From NCBI GenBank assembly GCA_032718475.1, contig JAUCBJ010001514.1, forward strand, positions 1 through 23,592: a DNA stretch of 23,592 nt. Reading direction: 5' to 3'. Below, piece by piece: positions 17,196-23,592 of the stretch; the first letter of the stretch is position 1, and each line of letters opens with the position of its first letter. A program made the translations under genes and the position numbers. The notes below the pieces were generated by a model that made no database searches, had not been told where the DNA came from, and was given only the letters and a program-made list of their open reading frames with translations. This DNA is from Nemertoderma westbladi. Taxonomy: Eukaryota > Xenacoelomorpha > Nemertodermatida > Nemertodermatidae.

Positions 17196-17720
17196 AGTAC
17201 CACAAGACCACGGTGGGTGGTCTGGGTGGTTGGGTGCTTTCCAGTGCACAATTCCACTGCTTCCAAACCACATAACTGGTGGCCTAACAGCCTAAGTACT
17301 GGCCTACTATGTACTGAACTGATATAGTATAGAAGCGACAGGTAGACGGGCCTATGTTTACAAAGTACTTATGCTTACACCTAAAATCAAAGCAATTAAT
17401 TAATATAAATACGGTTACAGTATGCTACATTTGCTTCCTGCCTTGCAAAATCTGCCTTGCCTTGCTACCTGCCTTGTCTTAAAAAACAAATATGAAGAAA
17501 AGTGGTCCGATCATGCGATTGATCTATATTCAGACCATTAGCTACTGTATATATACATAAAATAGCACAATACCCAAACCCAGAACAGTAATAATGTAAA
17601 GAATATTGTTTTTGCTTTGCTTATAGGCAGTGCAGGCATAACATGTAACCAAATGATTGCCTAGAGTTTAGCCAATCAATAAAGGGCGCTGGAAAAGCTA
17701 TCTGGTTGTGAGTCTTTAGT
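17196..17720. other. non-coding spacer
   Basis: CTGCCTTGC short repeats lie at about 17435-17475. Otherwise nothing is recognised. Confidence 0.5.
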
Positions 17721-19387
17721 TATAGGAAGGGATCTAGGGGTCTTAACCTCGAATGATAAGTTCATTTTACCGAAAATGACTTATCTTTTATTGGCGCAAT
17801 TGTAGGACTAATCCCATCACATGCGTAATTTTTACCCCGGAAGTGTACAAATTTAGGAATCGCGTAATTTTTCTTGAAATTAATATCTCATATCTCTCCA
17901 AAACACGTACGCGTTTCGACCTTACTGGGTCTCATCAGCGTGGTGTCGGATTCGAACCTGGGATCTCGAGGTGGAAGCCAAGACTACAACCACTAGGCCA
18001 CAGGTTCTTGAGATATGGAGTATTAATTTCAAAGCCAGCTGCCATTTTATAAGCCCCTGATTTTTTAATATTTGTAGTAACAATGTGTTGGCGGCAAGCT
18101 GTATTTTTCGAGGTGTTTGCTATTTTACATTTATTATAGGAAGGGATCTAGGGGTCTTAACCTCGAATGATAAGTTCATTTTACCGAAAATGACTTATCT
18201 TTTATTGGCGCAATTGTAGGACTAATCCCATCACATGCGTACTTTTTAACCGGGAAGTGTACAAATTTAGGAATCGCGTAATTTTTCTTGAAATTAATAT
18301 CTCATATCTCTCCAAACCACGTACGCGTTTCGACCTTACTGGGTCTCATCAGCATGGTGTCGGATTCGAACCTGGGATCTCGAGGTGGAAGCCAAGACTA
18401 CAACCACTAGGCCACAGGTTCTTGAGATATGGAGTATTAATTTCAAAGCCAGCTGCCATTTTATAAGCCCCTGATTTTTTATTATATGTAGTAACAATGT
18501 GTTGGCAAGCTGTATTTTTCGAGGTGTTTGCTATTATACATTTATTATATATAGGAAGGGATCTAGGGGTCTTAACCTCGAATGATAAGTTCATTTTACC
18601 GAAAATGACTTATCTTTTATTGGTGCAATTGTAGGACTAATCCCATCACATGCGTACTTTTTAACCGGGAAGTGTACAAATTTAGGAATCGCGTAATTTT
18701 TCTTGAAATTAATATATTATATCTCTCCAAACCACGTACGCGTTTCGACCTTACTGGGTCTCATCAGCGTGGTGTCGGATTCGAACCTGGGATCTCGAGG
18801 TGGAAGCCAAGACTACAACCACTAGGCCACAGGTTCTTGAGATATGGAGTATTAATTTCAAAGCCAGCTGCCATTTTATAAGCCCCTGATTTTTTCTTAT
18901 TTGTAGTAACAATGTGTTGGCAAGCTGTATTTTTCGAGGTGTTTGCTATTATACATTTATTATAGGAAGGGATCTAGGGGTCTTAACCTCGAATGATAAG
19001 TTCATTTTACCGAAAATGACTTATCTTTTATTGGCGCAATTGTAGGACTAATCCCATCACATGCGTACTTTTTAACCGGGAAGTGTACAAATTTAGGAAT
19101 CGCGTAATTTTTCTTGAAATTAATATCTCATATCTCTCCAAACCACGTATGCGTTTCGACCTTACTTTGTCTCATCAGCGTGGTGTCGGATTCGAACCTG
19201 GGATCTCAAGGTGGAAGCCAAGACTACAACCACTAGGCCACAGGTTCTTGAGATATGGAGTATTCATTTCAAAGCCAGCTGCCATTTTATAAGCCCCTGA
19301 TTTTTTATTATTTGTAGTAACAATGTGTTGGCAAGCTGTATTTTTCGAGGTGTTTGCTATTTTACATTTATTATAGGAAGGGATCTA
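17721..19387. repeat. four-unit tandem array, 411-415 bp per unit
   Basis: Units begin at 17721, 18135, 18550 and 18961 with TATAGGAAGGGATCTA; a fifth start at 19372 is cut after 16 bases. Units are nearly identical. Each contains a hairpin (GATAAGTTCATTTT, ACCG, AAAATGACTTATC), a 21-base inverted pair (GAAATTAATATCTCATATCTC against the complement of GAGATATGGAGTATTAATTTC), and, between these arms, a tRNA-like module. The conserved 69-aa ORF (MYKFRNRVIF...) in each unit follows from repetition and shows no excess of silent change that I can see, so I do not call it a gene. Confidence 0.95.
17936..18007 (-). other. tRNA-like Pol III module in array unit (also three further copies)
   Basis: On the minus strand, box A TGGCCTAGTGG (17990-18000) and box B GGTTCGAATCC (17948-17958) are spaced as in a tRNA. 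Copies recur at 18350-18421, 18765-18836 and 19176-19247 with both boxes unchanged. The acceptor and T stems do not pair fully, so these are not tRNA genes; they resemble a tRNA-derived SINE head. Confidence 0.65.
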
Positions 19388-19460
19388 GATCCCTAGATCC
19401 CTTCCTATAATAAATGTATAATAGCAAACACCTCGAAAAATACAGCTTGCCAACACATTG
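19321..19460. repeat. 67-bp fold-back inverted repeat at array end
   Basis: 19321-19387 (end of unit 4 and start of unit 5) is reverse-complementary to 19394-19460 with one mismatch and a 6-base spacer (GATCCC). Beyond 19460 unrelated sequence begins. The array thus ends in an inverted stub of its own unit boundary. Confidence 0.95.
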
Positions 19461-20454
19461 AGTCATTAGTAGCAGAGTGGAATTATTCGGTGTAACCATC
19501 GAAATTCATAGGCTCTTCATGAAGGTAGAGAAGTTAACTAATATTGGTTAGATGTAATACAACAGGTTCTATAGGGAGATAGTATAGAACACATTAGTTT
19601 GGTAGGACAGCTGAGTTTGTGAGAGAGAGGTGGGGGTGGGGGAGTGGTGGGCTGTGGGAGTAGTTATTCACTGATTGTCAAAGTATTCACTGAATTTTCT
19701 GAATTCACTGAATTTACTCATTATGTCCGCTGATTTTATCTTTTTATGTCCGCGGAAATTGCTACCGGTAATGCCGCTCTCTTAGGCTATTTGTATGGAG
19801 CAGTATATTGTAGGTATAAAGCCTTACAATTATACTGTATTATACTACAATATATTCGGATTAGAGGAATGGTGGTTCTGTGTTAATCAACAATTTATTA
19901 ATGTTATAAGTAGTAATGATTTGATTTTAAGGGATGTATTTTTATAAAAATATTATGAAGAATTATAAAAATTGTAATTAATGAGTATGAATTGCGCCCA
20001 CCCCCCCCCCAAACCTTCCTTATGGCATTTAATGTTTTATAGACCCCACCATTACTAATAGTGTTATTGATATGAAAAAAGACAGTAAAAGTTAAAGCCC
20101 AATTGCCCATTTTCATATTTTTCATATTGTTCTGTATTTGTAACCAAGTAACATTAAGGACCCCCATGGAAATAAGCTGCATAGCTTTATGGGCATGGGT
20201 AATCCTATATGTTGTGTTGGACGTTACCTATATACAGTACATTATGTTTGGTGTATTTGTTATTGTTTTTACATAAATGTATAAATAAATATATTCTACA
20301 TAGATAGATATGTTTATTGACAATTTACATATGCGGTACAAATAATATCAAATATAATACTGCACAAAACCTTTACGATAATTAGTTATTGACACAGTTA
20401 TATAAATTGTCCAGTAGATTTTTGAAACTGTCTATTGTCTAGAGAACTTATAGC
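19461..20454. other. non-coding spacer
   Basis: A G-rich run (GGTGGGGGTGGGGGAGTGGTGGG) lies near 19630, ATTCACTGAATT short repeats near 19680-19720, and a poly-C run near 20000. The 92-aa minus ORF (20182-19904) is unremarkable. Around 20300-20390 the minus strand has an AATAAA-containing tail-like sequence of unknown origin. Confidence 0.45.
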
Positions 20455-20865
20455 TTTCACATTTTGGATCGTGTTATTGTGAATTCCTGGCTTCTTTACC
20501 GGCGCATTAATAAACAACTTGGACTAAGTATGAGCTCTGTCTTCTTGATTTTAAACATGAAGTTGCATTAGCCTTATGTGAAGCTGGAAAGGTTCCAGCT
20601 GCTACTAAGAAAGCAGGTAGACCTTCTATTGCAATTGAAGCCGCATTGAAGAAGAATAGGCCTGGTCCTCGCCAGATACTACCAATGAAAGCCATTCGAC
20701 AAGATAATATGGCTCATTGGGCTGTTTGTATAGATAAATTGAAACGAGGACGATGTAAATTTCCGGGATGTAAGCGATTTACTTGTTTTTAAGTGCCAGA
20801 AATGTAATGTGCACCTGTGTCTCAATTTAACACGGAACTGCTTCAAGCAATTTCACTGTCAATAA
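20455..20865 (+). pseudogene. piggyBac transposase C-terminus, family 1
   Basis: The reading starts FHILDRVIVNSWLLYRR in frame 1, the helix after the third catalytic Asp in piggyBac transposases. A frameshift near 20525 leads to LCLLDFKHEVALALCEAGKVP in frame 3, then KKAGRPS and MAHWAVCIDK. A zinc-binding tail follows: CKFPGC, then after a one-base slip in a T run near 20785-20790, FKCQKCNVHLCLN with RNCFKQFH. This C-rich C-terminus is the known piggyBac cross-brace zinc finger. It ends at TAA 20863-20865. None of the DDD catalytic residues are present here; the copy is truncated on its 5' side. The track ORFs covering it on both strands are off-frame. Confidence 0.85.
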
Positions 20866-21157
20866 TAATAATCACTATCCGTTGTTGTCATTGTATAATT
20901 GTTTTGAAAATTAATATGAATACAGTTTTAGTTTCACTTTTTGTGATGAAATACATATTATTTTCTAATTGTATCATATATGATACATCACTAGGAACCA
21001 TGCGGTATCAAATGTGATACAACTGTGAATTATGCCACAAAAATATTTTTTTTCAATTTTTTCGATTATTTAGTACTCATGGGACTGTTTTAAGTGTGAA
21101 AAATTATAAAAATAATTTTTACCCCAAAAAATGAAAAGTCATGCAATAGAGGGTTAA
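20866..21157 (+). mobile_element. piggyBac 3' terminal region ending at TTAA
   Basis: AT-rich trailer after the transposase stop, ending CAATAGAGGG then TTAA at 21154-21157. GGG next to TTAA is the expected right end of a piggyBac element. The matching left end was not found upstream, in keeping with 5' truncation. Confidence 0.6.
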
Positions 21158-21640
21158 ATATACTCTGTCGGTTTACTGTTTTGTCTGTCTGTCGGTCAAT
21201 TTGTCTGTCAAAATTAAAAAATTCTACCATGCAGCTAAAACGTTCGCCATGGGGGTTTTTCTGGATGCTTATTGCATTTCTGAAGTCAATTCTCATGTTT
21301 GGTTGAATATACCCTGTCGGTTTACTGTCTGTCTGTCTGTCGGTCTATTTGTCTGTCAAAAGTATAAAATTCTACCACGCAGCTAAAACGTTCGCCATGG
21401 GTGTTTTTCTGGACGCTGATTTCATATCTGAAGTCAATTCCCATGTTTGGTTAAATATACTCTGTCGGTTTACTGTTTTGTCTGTCTGTCGGTCAATTTG
21501 TCTGTCAAAATTAAAAAATTCTACCACGCAGCTAAACCAGAAAAACCCCCATGGTTTTTCTGGACGCTGATTTCATTTCTGAAATCAATTATCATGTTTG
21601 GTTGAATATACCCTGTCGGTTTACTGTCTGTCTGTGACTA
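21154..21640 (+). repeat. ~149-bp tandem repeat, 3.3 copies
   Basis: Units start at 21154, 21303, 21451 and 21602 with TT(A/G)AATATAC(T/C)CTGTCGG. A TGTCTGTC microsatellite follows, then ATTCTACCA(T/C)GCAGCTAAA, CCATGGG(G/T)GTTTTTCTGGA and CTCATGTTTGG. The fourth unit breaks off at about 21635 into TGACTAATA repeats. The third unit has an internal deletion and rearrangement near 21530-21555. Confidence 0.9.
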
Positions 21641-21732
21641 ATATGACTAATATGACAAATGACTAATATAGTTAAAAATATATTAAATGATTGATTGATT
21701 GATATTACATTGGTATTATAGTGAACAGATAC

Positions 21733-22812
21733 CTATTGTTTTATGTTCTTGTGCCACGGAGTCGCACAATCCAGACATAGAGATGGCTTAGAGGGGCATT
21801 GCGGGAAATAATATCGTGACAGTTTTTCTTTGCACCCATCAGAGTAACACAATCGGCAAGGGTTTCTTGGTTTGCGAACCTTCGGTGTTGGTGGAATTAG
21901 TGTGAGGGAGTGGTGGACAAAGGCCCCTGGGCCTGAAACTACAGAATCACAACTGTCACTTTCTTAGAAGCCATGGTGCCACTTACGGGGGTTATCACAT
22001 TTCATTTGAGTCAGCCAAATAATTGCGTTTCTTAGGAAAGTTTGGAGATTTGCCTTCTTATTCTTCTCGCGCTTATGAATGACATAGGCATTTATAACCA
22101 AACGCATAACCAGATTAAATCCAATCTTTTTCTACCACGAATGGCTCTTCCGTACAGGATTGTACATTTTTATCAGTTGGTGCTGCAAGTCAACGCCTCC
22201 CATGAATTTGTTATTCATGTCAATCGGGGTTGCTTTACAAAATGCAACTTAATCACCACCATGGACAAATCGGTTCTTCTCAACCTCTTGGGCATCATCC
22301 ACAGTTGACAATAAATAAACATCCCGTTTATCAGTAAATTTGACAGCTAAGATTGTTTTACTTTCATTTCGCATAAACTTCGAACTAATAGCCTTCTGTT
22401 TGAAGTTTTTTTAATTCGTCTGGAATTCCTCTAGTTACATTTATCGTTCCTCTCACACCAGTTGTATTGTCAAAAAACGTCGCCAGGCGAGGGCTAGTAT
22501 ACCAGTTATCTATGTGGACAATGTATCCTTTCTTCAATAAATCGGATTTATCAAGTAACAAAGCGACTATGTTCTCGCTATGTGAAAGCTGTGGTGTTGC
22601 CAATATCTGGGGTATTGTGGGATTCTTCCAAAAATACACCCTTGCAACAACCAAATACCCATTAGAGTCACAAAGAATAAATAGTTTGATCCCAAAGCGG
22701 GAATAAGCGGTAATAAAGCGGGATAAATACTTTGAATCCGAGCCGACCTTTGAAAAGTAGTAATGCTTCATCAAGGGATAATTTTCGACCTGGTGTATAC
22801 TGTTCGCGCTTT
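21733..22812 (-). pseudogene. piggyBac transposase, family 2, catalytic part to C-terminus
   Basis: All three catalytic Asp positions can be seen, in three frames. GRKLSLDEALLLF holds the first (22770-22772). After a frameshift near 22710 comes RFGIKLFILCDSNGYL, then VHIDNWYTSPRL with the second (22508-22510). After a frameshift near 22388 the C-terminal half follows, with MGGVDLQHQL and the third (22189-22191). The tail is RKPRNPCRLCYSDGC and CLDCATPWHK, a Cys-rich zinc finger that differs from the copy at 20455. Stops at 22249-22251, 22132-22134 (where Trp is expected) and 21964-21966 disable it. Final stop 21733-21735. The N-terminal DNA-binding half is missing or unrecognisable to the right. 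TTAACCCGCC at 22822 might be an old end but is unproven. Confidence 0.9.
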
Positions 22813-22835
22813 CAGACCTTTGGCAGTTTAACCCG

Positions 22836-23592
22836 CCAAATTATGATGTCTTCTAGATAATAAATCACTTTTAGCCTATGACAAGTATTTAATTCACTAC
22901 ACTAGTCGAAACCAATCTGTGCTCGATCATTCACCCGCTGGATATACCCGGGAGATTGGGTTCGACGGCTTAATCTTATTGCTATGTAAGCCTAATGTAT
23001 TATTCGACTGACGGTATTATATAATCTCTGACAATATTATTCACCTTCGGGAAATATTAACAGTTCCTTTAGGACGTGGCGCTCTATCTATACAAACAGA
23101 GTTATGACTTAAACTACTCACAACGATATGGCTTAGTTATAATTCACATATATGGCGCATTCTTTAGGAAATGCTTCGTTATCAGTCTCACTCATACATA
23201 ATGCTGCACAATACTGCACACTGATCTGCCGATCTTCACTGATTTTAGTTATATATAAAAGGAACACGGACCGACTCATGTAGGGTCTATCAAATAACAT
23301 TAGATTCACTTCAAACCACTTTAACATAAGTCACAATCGTTATATGTAACCTTTCTCTCTTACCTTCGGTATATCAAGAATATTGGGTTTCGGGGTTATT
23401 TATCGTTATTCCAAATATAATAATTCATCAACCATATTATGAAGAACTGACAGTAAATAGCAGTATAACAATATAAAAGTATGCACAGGTATATTTGATT
23501 AGGTATGTTGAGTTGCATGAGTTGTGACAATCAGTCATCAGTTTGTTATGATTTGATAACGGATATATGTCCTTATAATTAAGCCTACTAGT
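22836..23592. other. no gene recognised
   Basis: AT-rich, balanced sequence with scattered stops in all frames. The 64-aa minus ORF (23327-23133) has no recognisable motif. Confidence 0.5.

Noticed and set aside
17843-19292. Conserved 69-aa ORF in each array unit as a gene family
   Set aside because: The units are nearly identical as DNA, so conservation is expected; the ORF runs antisense through the tRNA-like module and has no known motif.
17721-19387. CRISPR-like array
   Set aside because: Repeats are ~413 bp with no spacer variation, in an evident animal genome.
20230-20400. LINE 3' tail on the minus strand
   Set aside because: An AATAAA-like signal and short TATC repeats are seen, but no coding sequence or clear tail repeat supports it.

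Overview
This window looks like repeat-rich, gene-poor DNA from a metazoan nuclear genome. BEL/Pao retroelements are known only from animals. Mutator-like and piggyBac transposases, tRNA-derived Pol III modules and short satellite arrays sit alongside. An arthropod or another marine invertebrate is plausible, because the promoter-like sites have TATA plus TCAGT-type initiators, but I cannot name a taxon. I see no intact host gene. Every recognisable protein is a decayed mobile-element protein carrying stops, frameshifts or truncations.

Layout: (1) 1-453 is one copy of a gag segment that recurs at 4570-5010. (2) 530-1813 is non-coding, with repeats, hairpins and a CCAAT-TATA-initiator promoter-like site that may be a 5' LTR and leader. 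(3) 1814-5938 is a very long, broken gag-like reading frame on the + strand. In order it has a coiled-coil N part, an Asn-rich tract, a 20-aa tandem repeat, poly-G-bearing 40-aa repeats, an Arg/Glu repeat, a duplicated segment, two zinc knuckles in BEL/Pao arrangement, a protease-like start, and a Cys/Glu-repeat ORF with one membrane segment. (4) 6098-6270 is a minus-strand BEL integrase fragment. (5) About 6500-7753 is a minus-strand Mutator-like transposase pseudogene. (6) 8340-12259 is a BEL/Pao pol pseudogene: RT, RNase H, a strange 15-bp-repeat linker, integrase and a DUF5641-like C-terminus. It is almost wholly in one frame but has several stops and a perfect fold-back palindrome in the integrase core.

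(7) 12260-14670 holds a possible 3' LTR, a decayed unrecognised gene (12965-13885) and AT-rich spacer. (8) 14671-14753 is a tRNA-like (Ser/Leu-type) sequence, followed by an LTR-promoter-like block. (9) 15120-16700 is non-coding with poly-C and a 54-bp repeat. (10) 16713-17191 is a 479-bp piggyBac-type MITE flanked by TTAA. (11) 17721-19460 is four ~411-415-bp tandem units, each with a tRNA-like Pol III module, ending in a fold-back inverted repeat. (12) 20455-21157 is the 3' end of a piggyBac element whose TTAA abuts a ~149-bp tandem array (21154-21640). (13) 21733-22812 is a second piggyBac transposase pseudogene on the minus strand. The remaining 780 bases show no gene.

The genes do not form a working system. 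They record nested insertion and decay of at least two class I lineages and four class II elements. The most unusual items are the low-complexity giant gag, the repeat linker in pol, the two near-perfect fold-back palindromes, and the Pol III-box satellite.
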